46,748 nucleotides of DNA from CAZJKE01 sp964546585 (lineage in GTDB: Bacteria; Planctomycetota; Phycisphaerae; Phycisphaerales; SM1A02): positions 1 through 46,748 of the forward strand of contig CAZJKE010000012.1 of assembly GCA_964546585.1 (NCBI GenBank), in the 5' to 3' direction. The notes below the pieces were generated by a model, which did no database searches, was not told the DNA's origin, and worked only from the letters and a program-made list of their open reading frames with translations. Every line of letters begins with the position of its first letter. The stretch's first letter is position 1. Of this stretch, positions 1-8,495 are shown in pieces. Both the position numbers and the translations under genes were made by a program.

Positions 1-45
1 AGTCGTTTGAAGGCCACGGTCACATGGTGCATCGGCACAGTGTAG
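1..45 (+). other. possible C-terminal end of an upstream gene
   Basis: The first reading frame is open from the window edge to a TAG at 43-45 and would encode only 14 residues ending in IGTV. It could be the tail of an upstream gene, since the next gene starts 28 bases later on the same strand. Nothing in so short a stretch identifies a family. A second frame stays open to 290 but runs through the next gene and is not credible as coding. Confidence 0.2.
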
Positions 46-73
46 AGCAGCACATGGCCGATAATGCCTGGGC

Positions 74-685
74 ATGGATCAACACTCCGACACACCGCAG
101 CCGGTCCCTCGCTGGGCGATCCATCGCCGGCTCTATGACTGGATTCTCGGCTTTGCAAAGACGCCCGCCGCGCCGCTCGTGCTGCTGGTGGTGGCGTTCA
201 TCGAAGCATTCATGCCATTTGTGCCGCCTGATGCGCTTCTGGCACCCATGTGCCTTGGGGCACGCCGCCGCTCACTGCTCTTTGCAGTGATCGCCGTCAT
301 CGGCAGCGTGCTCGGGGCGTTCATGGGATACCTGATCGGATCGGGCCTTGCCGGAACAGGAGAGTGGATTGTCGGCGCGGAGAATGTGCAGCGGCTGGTC
401 GCAGAGTTCGCCGAGCGGGGTGATGTCTATGTGTTTGTGGCTGCACTGACACCCATTCCATTTCATGTGTTGACTATCGCAGCAGGTGTTGCGAAACTGA
501 ACTTCGGCGTATTCGCTGTGGCTTGCATTGTCGGGCGATCGCTGCGCTATGGGCTTGTCGCAACGATCTTCTGGTGGATCGGGCCACAGGCGAAGCCGAT
601 CATCGATCGCTGGTTCAACCTCATCACAATTGTCGTATGCGTGCTGCTCGTTTTGGCGTATGCCGCGATTGTGTGGTTGCGGTGA
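74..685 (+). CDS. VTT/DedA-type (YqaA-like) inner-membrane protein
   Basis: The 203-residue protein is mostly hydrophobic, with likely membrane segments around residues 33-50, 66-92, 128-150 and 180-201. The segment with TPIPFHVLTIAAG near residue 130 resembles the P...AG re-entrant loop of the VTT (SNARE-associated, DedA) family, and the overall length fits the YqaA branch. DedA/VTT proteins are linked to lipid scrambling and membrane homeostasis; the substrate here cannot be told. The ATG at 74 is the first one ahead of the conserved part. It converges on moaA, with only 2 bases between the stops. Confidence 0.75.
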   Translation: MDQHSDTPQPVPRWAIHRRLYDWILGFAKTPAAPLVLLVVAFIEAFMPFVPPDALLAPMCLGARRRSLLFAVIAVIGSVLGAFMGYLIGSGLAGTGEWIVGAENVQRLVAEFAERGDVYVFVAALTPIPFHVLTIAAGVAKLNFGVFAVACIVGRSLRYGLVATIFWWIGPQAKPIIDRWFNLITIVVCVLLVLAYAAIVWLR

Positions 686-687
686 AC

Positions 688-1737
688 CTAGCCGCCGATC
701 GTGCTCATGGTCTTTGACGGGCGCTTGAAGTCGTCGTGATTCATGCTGTGACCGGGCGACTTGTTCCACACAACACCGCGTAAAAACCCAGCAATGTCGG
801 CATCGCTCGCCCCTCGCCGCAAGAGCGGTTTGAGGTCCCACTCGTCATCGCTGAACAGGCACGGACGCACCTTGCCGTCGGCCATGATGCGAAGTCGATC
901 GCACCCATCACAGAATGCACGCGAGACGGAGGCGATGATGCCGATGCGCCCATCAGAATTGGCAATGCGATAATTGATTGATGTGCTGTTGGGCGGATCA
1001 TCCTGCACCTCCAGCGTGTGCGTGCGTCCAAGGCGATCGATCATCTCGTCGGCCGTCACCACATGCCGCCGTTCCCATCTTCCGCCGGCATCAAGGGGCA
1101 TGAACTCAATGAGTCGCATGTCGATGCCGTGCTCCAGAGCGAAATCGGCGAAGCTTGCAAGTTCGTCATCATTAACACCGCGAATAATGACCGCGTTGAC
1201 TTTCACCGGATCAAGTCCTGCGTCCTTTGCGATCGAAACCGCGTGGATGATCGACTCCAGCGATGTTTGCGCGCGGGTAATGGCATCCTTGCGATCGGGA
1301 CGCAGCGTGTCGAGACTGATCGTCAGCCGCTTGAGGCCATGCCGCTTCCACCGCTCCGCCCAATGGGTTCGAAGTCGCGAGCCGTTGGTCGTCATGGCCA
1401 GATCGCGCAGACCCAATCCACCCACCTGTTCGATGAAGTCATCGAGATGTGGGTACAGCGTCGGTTCGCCGCCAGTGATGCGGAGTTTGGTGATGCCCAA
1501 AGACATGGCGATGCGCACAATTCGCACATACTCCTCCAGCGTGAGGAGTTGTAACTTCGGGATGTACCGCACATCCGGTGCCATGCAGTAGACACACCGG
1601 AAGTTACAGCGGTCGGTGACGCTGAGCCGAAGGTCGCGGATCGCCCGGCCATGGCTATCGCGAAGCGGGCCACTCAGCGCCTCTTGCGGCGCTTCTGCCG
1701 GTGGCGATTGACCTGCAATGTCCAGATGAACGGGCAT
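688..1737 (-). CDS. moaA: GTP 3',8-cyclase MoaA (molybdenum cofactor biosynthesis)
   Basis: This radical-SAM enzyme converts GTP to 3',8-cyclo-7,8-dihydro-GTP, the first step of molybdopterin synthesis. The N-terminal cluster motif CNFRCVYC gives Cys44, Cys48 and Cys51, and the second cluster uses Cys276, Cys279 and Cys293 (FCDGC...RPC). The SAM-binding TGGEPT motif is present, and the protein ends in the Gly-Gly typical of MoaA. I chose the ATG at 1737 (349 residues) because a further upstream start adds 32 residues of non-family sequence. No other moa gene lies in the window, so the pathway must be completed elsewhere. It is divergent from the exported beta-helix gene, with 86 bases between starts. 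Confidence 0.95.
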   Translation of the reverse strand: MPVHLDIAGQSPPAEAPQEALSGPLRDSHGRAIRDLRLSVTDRCNFRCVYCMAPDVRYIPKLQLLTLEEYVRIVRIAMSLGITKLRITGGEPTLYPHLDDFIEQVGGLGLRDLAMTTNGSRLRTHWAERWKRHGLKRLTISLDTLRPDRKDAITRAQTSLESIIHAVSIAKDAGLDPVKVNAVIIRGVNDDELASFADFALEHGIDMRLIEFMPLDAGGRWERRHVVTADEMIDRLGRTHTLEVQDDPPNSTSINYRIANSDGRIGIIASVSRAFCDGCDRLRIMADGKVRPCLFSDDEWDLKPLLRRGASDADIAGFLRGVVWNKSPGHSMNHDDFKRPSKTMSTIGG

Positions 1738-1823
1738 GGGGACCCCGCATGATAGTTGGAAAAAGGGCGACGAAAAACGGCGATACATTCTGGGTTGCCG
1801 CAATGTGCCACTACCGTTCCACC

Positions 1824-2627
1824 ATGCAATCAATCATCATGACCGGGGTGTTTGCGGGGGTGCTTGCGGCAAGTGCCGCTGCGCAGGCAGAAACCTGGCA
1901 TGTTCCCGGCGACTGTCCCTCAATACAGGCCGCGATCGACGCGGCGAGCAACGGTGACGAGGTGGTCGTTGAACTCGGCCGCTGGCGAGAGCAGATCGAC
2001 TTCCTTGGCAAGGCGATTCTCGTGCGAAGTACGCACGGTGCAGAAGAGACCGTCATCGACGGCGGTCAATTCCGAGGAAGCGTTGTGACATTTCGCAACG
2101 GGGAGTCGCGCAGCGCGGAACTTCGAGGGTTCACCGTCAAGGGCGGGCGAGCAGATCTTGGCGGCGGCATTCGCATTATGCAGGCATCGCCAACGATTCG
2201 GCTGTGCCTCATCGAGTTCAACACTGCAGGAAAGGGCGGCGGCATCTTCGTCGATCGCGGCGAACCGTCGATCGAGTCGTGTGTGTTTTCCTTCAACATC
2301 GCCGATGACGGCGATGGTGTCTGGTGCAGCCACTGCGATCCGGCGATGACTACATGCATATTCGCCGGCGATGGCATCGGTTGGGATGACGGGCAGATCG
2401 TGACTATTCGGAGAGCGTGCGGCCCCAGCGGCGCCTGCTGTGTAGATGGCGCATGCATCGAAGCAACCGCGGTGGCGTGTTGGGATGCAGGGGGGCTCTA
2501 CCGCGGTGACGATGTTCCGTGCGGCGGCGTATGCGACCCGGGATGTGACGAGGATGTCACTGGCGACGGCGTTGTGAACTTGACCGACTTGCTGCGGGTC
2601 ATCGGAGCCTTTGGATTCTGCGGGTGA
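1824..2627 (+). CDS. exported parallel beta-helix protein with dockerin-like C-terminal tail
   Basis: The 267-residue protein starts with a signal peptide (hydrophobic core to about residue 20, likely cleavage after ASAAAQA). The segment beginning WHVPGDCPSIQAAIDAA and the following short repeats (VIDGG, GFTVKGGRA, GGGIRIMQASPTI, GGGIFVDRGEPSI) are typical of right-handed beta-helix/pectin-lyase-fold proteins. Next comes a Cys-rich module (GACCVDGAC, then Cys and GGLYRG) and a C-terminal EDVTGDGVVNLTDLLRVIG segment resembling one half of a dockerin calcium loop. It is probably periplasmic or surface located. Catalytic activity cannot be inferred. The ATG at 1824 gives a clean signal peptide; an ATG at 1803 is the alternative. 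Confidence 0.8.
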   Translation: MQSIIMTGVFAGVLAASAAAQAETWHVPGDCPSIQAAIDAASNGDEVVVELGRWREQIDFLGKAILVRSTHGAEETVIDGGQFRGSVVTFRNGESRSAELRGFTVKGGRADLGGGIRIMQASPTIRLCLIEFNTAGKGGGIFVDRGEPSIESCVFSFNIADDGDGVWCSHCDPAMTTCIFAGDGIGWDDGQIVTIRRACGPSGACCVDGACIEATAVACWDAGGLYRGDDVPCGGVCDPGCDEDVTGDGVVNLTDLLRVIGAFGFCG

Positions 2628-2664
2628 TGTCGGCTCGAGGCTCGGTGAGCGGATGAACCGCTGT

Positions 2665-3048
2665 TCACTCGCCGGTCTTGCGGACGGTGAGATCGGTAAG
2701 ACCGGAATCGTGCTTGGCGATCATGTGCTCGATATCGAGGCCCATGAGTTCCATTTCAGCGCGGCCGCGGGCAGTCAGGTCCGCTGGCGTCCACGCCGGA
2801 TCCCACGAGAGTGCAACAGAAACATCACCGATACCATCGACAGCGGCAGCCGCAACACGCACCTGCTCCGGCAATAATTCCGCAACCGGACAATTCGGCG
2901 TCGTCAATGTCATGCTGATGTGCACGGAACCATTGGCATCGATGGCAATGTCCCGGATCAGGCCAAGATCAAAGAGGTTGACTGGAATCTCTGGATCCTT
3001 GACCTTTCGCACGGCGGCGACAATGGCATCGTGGAGCGCATCACTCAT
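2665..3048 (-). CDS. sufT: SufT/MIP18-family (DUF59) Fe-S maturation protein
   Basis: The 127-residue protein carries the DUF59 signature: DPEIPVNLFDLGLI near residue 18 and LTTPNCPVAELLPEQV near residue 50, with the conserved Cys. DUF59 proteins of the SufT/PaaD/MIP18 group help deliver or mature Fe-S clusters. It is the last gene of the suf operon, and its ATG overlaps the sufU stop by 4 bases (ATGA), which suggests translational coupling. The length is normal for a stand-alone DUF59 protein. The general role is well supported by context; the precise client proteins are unknown. Confidence 0.88.
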   Translation of the reverse strand: MSDALHDAIVAAVRKVKDPEIPVNLFDLGLIRDIAIDANGSVHISMTLTTPNCPVAELLPEQVRVAAAAVDGIGDVSVALSWDPAWTPADLTARGRAEMELMGLDIEHMIAKHDSGLTDLTVRKTGE

Positions 3049-3482
3049 TCGGTTGTTGCCTCGCCGCGACCCTCAAGGGCAGCGATCATCGTGTGCCAGG
3101 CAAGCGTTGCACATTTGACCCGCATGGGGAACTCGCGAACGCCGGCGAAAACCGCGAGTTTTCCAAGATCCACCGACTCCTGCGTTCCGGTCACCATGTC
3201 CTTGAACCCCCGGAAGAGAACACGGGCCTCGTCGAGCGTCTTTCCGCGAATGGTCTCGGCCATGAGATCCGCTGAGGCTGTCGAAATCGCGCAGCCTTCG
3301 CCATCGAACGCAACTTCCTCAATGTGATCCCCGTCAAGCCGCAGCGTGATGCAAAGTTTGTCGCCGCAGAGTGGGTTATCGCCGTGCGCCAGATGATCAG
3401 CCTCCGCAACAGCGCCGCGATTCCGGGGCCGCTTCGCGTGGTCGGTCACCATCTCCAAATACAGTTCTCGCAGATCTGGCAT
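3045..3482 (-). CDS. sufU: SufU-type Fe-S assembly scaffold / sulfur-transfer protein
   Basis: The 145-residue protein has the three SufU/IscU cysteines: Cys39 in NPLCGD, Cys64 in GEGCAIS and Cys124 in RVKCATLAWH, plus Asp41. SufU accepts sulfur from SufS and passes it to SufBCD. I chose the ATG at 3482, one base after the sufS stop codon, because it yields the family's usual N-terminus (LRELYLEMVTDHAKRPRN). A start farther upstream would run into sufS. It is the fifth gene of the suf operon. Confidence 0.92.
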   Translation of the reverse strand: MPDLRELYLEMVTDHAKRPRNRGAVAEADHLAHGDNPLCGDKLCITLRLDGDHIEEVAFDGEGCAISTASADLMAETIRGKTLDEARVLFRGFKDMVTGTQESVDLGKLAVFAGVREFPMRVKCATLAWHTMIAALEGRGEATTE

Positions 3483-3483
3483 G

Positions 3484-4710
3484 TCAGGCAAGCATCCGAA
3501 TCGCGTCCTGAACCGCCTCGGCGAGACGGTCAAGTTCACTTCGCTCATTGTAGGCGGCCATCGACGCGCGGCAGGTAGCCGCGACGCCGAATCGCCGCAT
3601 CAGCGGTTCGGCACAGTGGTGACCGGTGCGAATGGCGACGGCCGCGTGGTCGAGGATCGTGCCGACATCGTGCGGGTGCACGCCATCGACCGTGAACGCC
3701 AGAATTGCCGCCTTGTGAGGAGCGGTACCGACCAGTTGAACACCGTCGATGGACTGCAGCAGCGCGGTGCCGTAGTCGAGCAGGTCATGCTCCGCCGCCG
3801 ACACGGAATCGAGCCCGGTGTCCTGCATGAAGGCGACCGCTTCTCCGAGGCCGATCACCCCGGCAATGTTCGGGGTACCTGCTTCAAAGCGGAACGGAAC
3901 TTTGTTCCAAGTGCTCTGTTCGAACGACACACTGAGGATCATGTCGCCGCCGCCCTGCCATGGGTCCATCTCGTCCAGCAAGGCGTGCCGACCATAGAGA
4001 CAACCAATGCCGGTTGGCCCGTACATCTTGTGGCCCGAAGTGGCGTAGAAGTCGCAGCCGATCTCCTGCACATTCACGGCGAGGTGGCCGGTGGCCTGCG
4101 CGCCGTCAATGAGCGTCGTGGCGCCGACTTTACGGGCCATCTCGCATATCCCGGCAACCGGGTTGATGGTGCCGATCGCGTTGGAAACATGGGCTACGGC
4201 GACAATCGCGGTGCGATCCGTCAACAACGCCCGGAAGGCGTCGATGTCCAGTGATCCGTCGTCATGGATCGGCGCGACCTTCAACGATGCGCCGCTCTGT
4301 TCGCAGAGAAGTTGCCAGGGGACGATGTTGGAATGATGCTCCAATTCGGTGATGAGGATCTCATCACCTTCGGAGAGCCGTGGTCGCCCCCAGGCCTGTG
4401 CCGCCAAGTTGATGGCTTCAGTGGCGCCACGAACGAAAACGATCTCCTCCGGGCGATCGGCGCCAAGGAAGGATGCGATATCGGATCTGGCGTTCTCGTA
4501 CGCTGCGGTCGCTCGCAGGCTCAGCGCGTGTACGCCGCGGTGAATGTTGGCATTGTCATGCTCGTAGTACCGCGAGATGGCGTCGATGACTCGCTGTGGC
4601 TTTTGCGTCGTGGCCGCGTTGTCGAGGTAGGCCAGCGGTTTGCCGTTGACCTGTTGCTGGAGCGCAGGAAACTGCGAGCGAATCGCAGTGATGTCGCTGA
4701 CGGCGGGCAT
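3484..4710 (-). CDS. sufS: cysteine desulfurase SufS (group II)
   Basis: This PLP enzyme removes sulfur from L-cysteine to feed Fe-S assembly. The 408-residue protein shows the PLP lysine at about residue 228 in SGHKMYGPTG, the PLP-binding LEHHSN region near 125, and the persulfide cysteine near 366 in RTGHHCAEPL, the short-loop form typical of SufS. The ATG at 4710 overlaps the sufD stop by one base (TGATG); a GTG one codon upstream is also possible. It lies between sufD and sufU in one operon, consistent with SufS acting with the SufU sulfur acceptor. Confidence 0.95.
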   Translation of the reverse strand: MPAVSDITAIRSQFPALQQQVNGKPLAYLDNAATTQKPQRVIDAISRYYEHDNANIHRGVHALSLRATAAYENARSDIASFLGADRPEEIVFVRGATEAINLAAQAWGRPRLSEGDEILITELEHHSNIVPWQLLCEQSGASLKVAPIHDDGSLDIDAFRALLTDRTAIVAVAHVSNAIGTINPVAGICEMARKVGATTLIDGAQATGHLAVNVQEIGCDFYATSGHKMYGPTGIGCLYGRHALLDEMDPWQGGGDMILSVSFEQSTWNKVPFRFEAGTPNIAGVIGLGEAVAFMQDTGLDSVSAAEHDLLDYGTALLQSIDGVQLVGTAPHKAAILAFTVDGVHPHDVGTILDHAAVAIRTGHHCAEPLMRRFGVAATCRASMAAYNERSELDRLAEAVQDAIRMLA

Positions 4711-5963
4711 CACAGGGATCGAACAAACTCGCCGTGCGGCAGCCGGTCGAGCAATTCGTTCTCCAGAGATGCGCGGAGATCGGTATCTTCCAATTCTCCA
4801 AGGCTTTCATTCAGAAATGCGAAGATGAGCAGCGTGTGTGCCGCGTCCTTTGGAATACCTCGCGATTGCAGATAGAACATGGCATCCGGATCGATCTCGC
4901 CGATCGTCGCCCCGTGGGTGCACTTGACATCATCAGCGTAGATCTCAAGTTGTGGGCGTGCTATGGCCTCGGCGTCGTCACTCAGAAGGATGTTCCGGTT
5001 GGTCTGCTTGGCGTCGGTCTTCTGCGCGCCTTCTCTGACATAGATGCGGCCGGTGAACACCGACTTCGCATTGTCTGCAAGAACTCCCTTGTAGAATTCG
5101 CGGCTGTCGCAGTGTGCCGCGTTGTGTTCGACGCGGAGATGATTGTCCACATGCTGCTCGCCGGTGAGCAGATACATGCCGTCGAAATTGGAGTCGCATC
5201 GCTCACCGTCCAAGTATGCATGTACTTCATTGCGGACGACACCACCGCCGAGCGTGATGGTGTGGGTGAGAACATGACTATCCTCTGCCTGCTGCACATG
5301 AAGCGAACCAAGGAGCGTGGCGGAGGTTGTGCCGCGAACTGCTCGGCAGAGCGATACGGACGACTCGGCTTCGGCAGTGATTTCTGTTGAGGGCAAGAGG
5401 AGATGATCGCCGGAACCGAGGGCGACATGGCTTTCGGCAACCTTGACGGTCGCACCCGCCTCGCCGTGTACGATGCATCGCGAGGACACTGCGACCGGGC
5501 GATCTCCTGCGGCAATATGCAGGATGTGAACAAGTTCGTCGCCTGCCGTGATCGATGCGCCGTCGGTAAAGGTCGCGTGGTTCAGCAGCGTCATCGGCGA
5601 TTGGTCGCGGCCCGCGACGCCGTGTATGTTCGTCTGATCAGATTCTCGAAGGGGCGAGGCATTCTTCGGGGCGCGGGAGAGATCCTCGCGATACCACCCG
5701 TTTACAAAGACCAACAACGGTCCGTTCGGGTTGAAGTCAAACGGCGAAATATCAACCACCGCTGCGGGATCACCTTGTGAGAACTCCCTGTCCGCAAGAT
5801 GAGACAGCCCTGTGTACCGAAACGCCTCGTCTGCCTTTCCAGGGAGGCCCGCAACCGTGAACGAACGCCACGCCTCGCGTCGATCGTCCACCGCTGGACA
5901 ATCCGCCAACGCCTGTTCATGCAGATCGGCCAGGAACTTGCCGCTGGTGGTTGCCATGGTCAC
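4710..5963 (-). CDS. sufD: Fe-S cluster assembly scaffold subunit SufD
   Basis: SufD forms the SufBC2D scaffold with SufB and SufC. The 417-residue protein has the C-terminal beta-helix core of the SufB/SufD family, including HVDNHLRVEHNAAHCDSREFYKG near 275, GRIYVREGAQKTDAKQTNRN near 310, and LEIYADDVKCTHGATIG near 350. The GTG at 5963 overlaps the sufC stop by 4 bases (GTGA). An ATG two codons downstream at 5957 is the alternative start and would remove the overlap. The N-terminus resembles other SufD proteins in being poorly conserved. Confidence 0.93.
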   Translation of the reverse strand: MTMATTSGKFLADLHEQALADCPAVDDRREAWRSFTVAGLPGKADEAFRYTGLSHLADREFSQGDPAAVVDISPFDFNPNGPLLVFVNGWYREDLSRAPKNASPLRESDQTNIHGVAGRDQSPMTLLNHATFTDGASITAGDELVHILHIAAGDRPVAVSSRCIVHGEAGATVKVAESHVALGSGDHLLLPSTEITAEAESSVSLCRAVRGTTSATLLGSLHVQQAEDSHVLTHTITLGGGVVRNEVHAYLDGERCDSNFDGMYLLTGEQHVDNHLRVEHNAAHCDSREFYKGVLADNAKSVFTGRIYVREGAQKTDAKQTNRNILLSDDAEAIARPQLEIYADDVKCTHGATIGEIDPDAMFYLQSRGIPKDAAHTLLIFAFLNESLGELEDTDLRASLENELLDRLPHGEFVRSL

Positions 5964-6718
5964 GAAGTAACTCCTGCGTATCCCTTCGCCTCCAGTTCAA
6001 GGGCAAGGGTCTTGTCGCCGCTTCGTACCAGTTGGCCATCGACCATGACATGAACAAAGTCCGGCACGATGTAGTCAAGCAATCGTTGATAGTGCGTTAC
6101 GACAATCATGCCGCGGTCGGCATTGCGAAGCCGGTTGACGCCATCAGCAACTGTCCGGAGGGCGTCAATGTCCAGGCCGGAGTCAGTCTCGTCGAGAATC
6201 GCGAGCGTCGGTTCCAGCATCGCCATTTGGAAGATTTCTGCCCGCTTCTTTTCACCACCGGAAAAACCCTCGTTGACTGCCCTGTCGAGCAGGTCTTCGT
6301 CGAGTTGGACGAACTCCGCTCGCTCTCGAACCAGATCAAGAAAATCCATGGCGTCGAGTTCGTCCAGTCCGCGGTACTTGCGAATCGCGTTGATTGCCGC
6401 CTTGAGAAAATACCGGGTGCTGACACCTGGAATCTCGACCGGATACTGGAATGCAAGAAAAACACCTTCGCATGCCCGCTCATCGGCGCTCATGGCCAGA
6501 AGATCCTTGCCCTCAAAAAGGACACTACCTTTCGTAATGTCGTAGGCCTCTTGTCCTGCGAGCACCTGCGCAAGTGTGCTCTTGCCGCTGCCATTGGGTC
6601 CCATGATTGAATGCACTTCGCCGGGGTTGACGGTGAGATTGACCCCCTTGAGGATCTCGGTGCCGTCGATGGAGGCGTGTAGATTCGTGATTTCGAGTAG
6701 TGGCGTCATGGCGGTCAT
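5960..6718 (-). CDS. sufC: Fe-S assembly ATPase SufC
   Basis: This cytosolic ABC-type ATPase powers the SufBCD scaffold. In the 252 residues the Walker A motif GPNGSGKST lies at 40-48, the Q-loop FQYPVEIPG near 90, the ABC signature FSGGEKKR at 152-159, and Walker B LAILDETDSGLD at 172-183; the D-E-T-D-S-G-L-D form is characteristic of SufC. There is no transmembrane segment. The ATG at 6718 overlaps the sufB stop as ATGA. It is the second gene of the operon. Confidence 0.97.
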   Translation of the reverse strand: MTAMTPLLEITNLHASIDGTEILKGVNLTVNPGEVHSIMGPNGSGKSTLAQVLAGQEAYDITKGSVLFEGKDLLAMSADERACEGVFLAFQYPVEIPGVSTRYFLKAAINAIRKYRGLDELDAMDFLDLVRERAEFVQLDEDLLDRAVNEGFSGGEKKRAEIFQMAMLEPTLAILDETDSGLDIDALRTVADGVNRLRNADRGMIVVTHYQRLLDYIVPDFVHVMVDGQLVRSGDKTLALELEAKGYAGVTS

Positions 6719-8184
6719 CCAACGCTTCCTTCAAGACTGACTTCGAGCAGTCGACGGGCTTCTACTGCGAACTCCATGGGCAGTTCGCGGAAGACATCCT
6801 TGCAGAACCCATTGACGATCATGTTGATGGCGTCTTCCGTGTTGATGCCTCGTTGGTTGCAGTAAAACAACTGATCCTCACCGATCTTCGATGTGGATGC
6901 TTCGTGTTCGGCGGTTGATGTGCTGTTGCGAACCTCGATGTAGGGGAAAGTGTGCGCGCCGCACTGTTCACCCATGAGCATCGAATCGCATTGGGTGTAG
7001 TTCCGTGCGTTCTCTGCCCCCTTCATGATCTTCACGAGACCTCGATAGATATTCTGTCCGTGGCCAGCCGAGATCCCCTTGGAGATGATGGTGCTGCGGG
7101 TGTTCTTCCCGACATGGATCATCTTGGTGCCGGTATCAGCCTGCTGGTAGTTGTTGGTCAGGGCGACGGAATAAAATTCGCCGCTGCTGTCGTCGCCCAG
7201 GAGAATGCAACTTGGGTACTTCCAAGTGACCGCTGAACCGGTTTCGACCTGCGTCCAACTGATGCTGCTGCGATCGCCGATGCACTTTCCTCGCTTGGTG
7301 ACGAAATTGTAGATGCCGCCGACGCCATGCTCGTCACCGGGATACCAGTTCTGCACGGTGGAGTACTTGATGTTGGCATCGTCAAGCGCAACAAGTTCAA
7401 CAACCGCGGCATGTAACTGGTTTTCGTCCCGCATGGGAGCGGTGCATCCTTCGAGGTAACTGACCGATGCGCCTTCCTCGGCGACAATGAGCGTGCGTTC
7501 GAACTGTCCCGTGGACATCGCATTGATGCGGAAGTAGGTCGACAGTTCCATCGGGCATCGCACGCCTGCGGGGATGAACACAAAGGACCCGTCGGTGAAG
7601 ACGGCAGAGTTGAGGGTGGCGAAGAAGTTGTCTGAATAGGGGACGACGGACCCGAGGTACTTCTTTACGAGTTCGGGGTGTTCCCGTACGGCCTCTGACA
7701 TGGGGCAGAAGATCACGCCTGCTTCGGCGAGCTTGTCCTTGAAGGTCGTGGCAACGGAAACCGAGTCAAATACAGCATCGACTGCGACACCGGCCAAGGC
7801 TGCCTGTTCATGCAGCGGGATGCCGAGTTTCTCGTAGGTTTCCAAGAGTTTCGGGTCGACCTCGTCGAGGCTCTGCGGCCGGTCAGCTTGGGACTTCGGG
7901 GCCGAGTAGTAGATGATTTCGTTGTAGTTGGGCTTCGTGTATGACAGGTGAGCCCAGTCAGGCTCCTCCATGGTGAGCCAGTGCTTGTAGGCCTTGAGGC
8001 GCCAGTCCAGCAACCACTGCGGCTCCTCTTTCTTCGCGGAAATGAACCGGATGATGTCTTCGTTCAGTCCGGGAGGTGCTTGCTCAGCGTCGATGTCGGT
8101 GACGAAGCCCCACTTGTAGGTCTCAGCGAGTCGCTTCTCCAGCAGGGCGTCATCATCAAGGATGGGCGGATTGGGTATCGTCAT
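6715..8184 (-). CDS. sufB: Fe-S cluster assembly scaffold subunit SufB
   Basis: SufB is the cluster-building subunit of SufBC2D. The 489-residue protein contains family landmarks: the YKWGFVTDID N-terminus, GVRCPMELSTYFRIN near 285, SYLEGCTAP near 320, and a C-terminal GAHTFPYIEVRNSTS / EHEASTSKIGEDQLFYCNQRGI block. The ATG at 8184 gives the normal N-terminus; an upstream in-frame start would add 25 unrelated residues. It is the first gene of sufBCDSUT, so operon transcription probably starts in the region just upstream (8185-8260). Confidence 0.96.
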   Translation of the reverse strand: MTIPNPPILDDDALLEKRLAETYKWGFVTDIDAEQAPPGLNEDIIRFISAKKEEPQWLLDWRLKAYKHWLTMEEPDWAHLSYTKPNYNEIIYYSAPKSQADRPQSLDEVDPKLLETYEKLGIPLHEQAALAGVAVDAVFDSVSVATTFKDKLAEAGVIFCPMSEAVREHPELVKKYLGSVVPYSDNFFATLNSAVFTDGSFVFIPAGVRCPMELSTYFRINAMSTGQFERTLIVAEEGASVSYLEGCTAPMRDENQLHAAVVELVALDDANIKYSTVQNWYPGDEHGVGGIYNFVTKRGKCIGDRSSISWTQVETGSAVTWKYPSCILLGDDSSGEFYSVALTNNYQQADTGTKMIHVGKNTRSTIISKGISAGHGQNIYRGLVKIMKGAENARNYTQCDSMLMGEQCGAHTFPYIEVRNSTSTAEHEASTSKIGEDQLFYCNQRGINTEDAINMIVNGFCKDVFRELPMEFAVEARRLLEVSLEGSVG

Positions 8185-8227
8185 GGGGTTCTTGTTGCGA
8201 CTGAGAGTCAATCCCAGCCGGCCCCTC

Positions 8228-8259
8228 ATTCTACCATTGGAAAGGGCGGTGTTAGACAC
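8228..8259 (-). promoter_or_regulatory. possible suf operon promoter region
   Basis: On the minus strand a TAGAAT hexamer (8233-8228) lies 44 bases before the sufB ATG and could serve as a -10 element. Upstream, a short dyad with arms GTGT and ACAC (8249-8259) sits where a -35 or operator would be, and no good -35 hexamer is seen. This could be a regulator site on the Fe-S operon, but the dyad is short and the call is weak. Confidence 0.25.
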
Positions 8260-8369
8260 TCTTTTCGGTGAAAACCGTGTCCGGTACCCCCCCCTCTTGA
8301 GGCTCCGGGGGTCCAGAAGCCTGGAATTGACGGGGAGCGAAGCGAGACGCGACGAGCCGACGGCGCAAG

Positions 8370-8388
8370 TGGAGCCGGAGGGAATCGA
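8370..8388 (-). other. 19-bp direct repeat of the tmRNA 3' end (att-like), distal copy
   Basis: Read on the minus strand this is TCGATTCCCTCCGGCTCCA, the T-arm 3' half plus acceptor strand of the tmRNA. Such segments are the usual crossover sites of tyrosine integrases that target ssrA. No integrase gene is present in the window, so attachment-site status is inferred from position and identity alone. Confidence 0.5.
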
Positions 8389-8437
8389 CGGTGCCGCTGC
8401 GTGAGCAGCGGCGACGCGAGTGAGGAGGCGATATGAG

Positions 8438-8492
8438 AAAGGCCCGGATGGCGGCCCCTCACAATTTCGGTGGGGGTCCCATCCGGGCCTTT
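8438..8492 (-). terminator. terminator-like hairpin, distal repeat unit
   Basis: A perfect 14-bp inverted repeat (AAAGGCCCGGATGG at 8438-8451, complement at 8479-8492) encloses a 27-base loop. On the minus strand the stem ends in CTTTCTC, a short U tract. It is the duplicated copy of the hairpin next to the tmRNA. Confidence 0.55.
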
Positions 8493-8495
8493 CAA

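Noticed and set aside
272..841. Long minus-strand frame opposite the VTT gene
   Set aside because: It is antisense to a clear membrane protein, rich in Arg, His, Cys and Gln, and has no family features.
688..1833. Longer MoaA starting at 1833
   Set aside because: The extra 32 residues are not MoaA-like and extend past the start of the divergent exported-protein gene.
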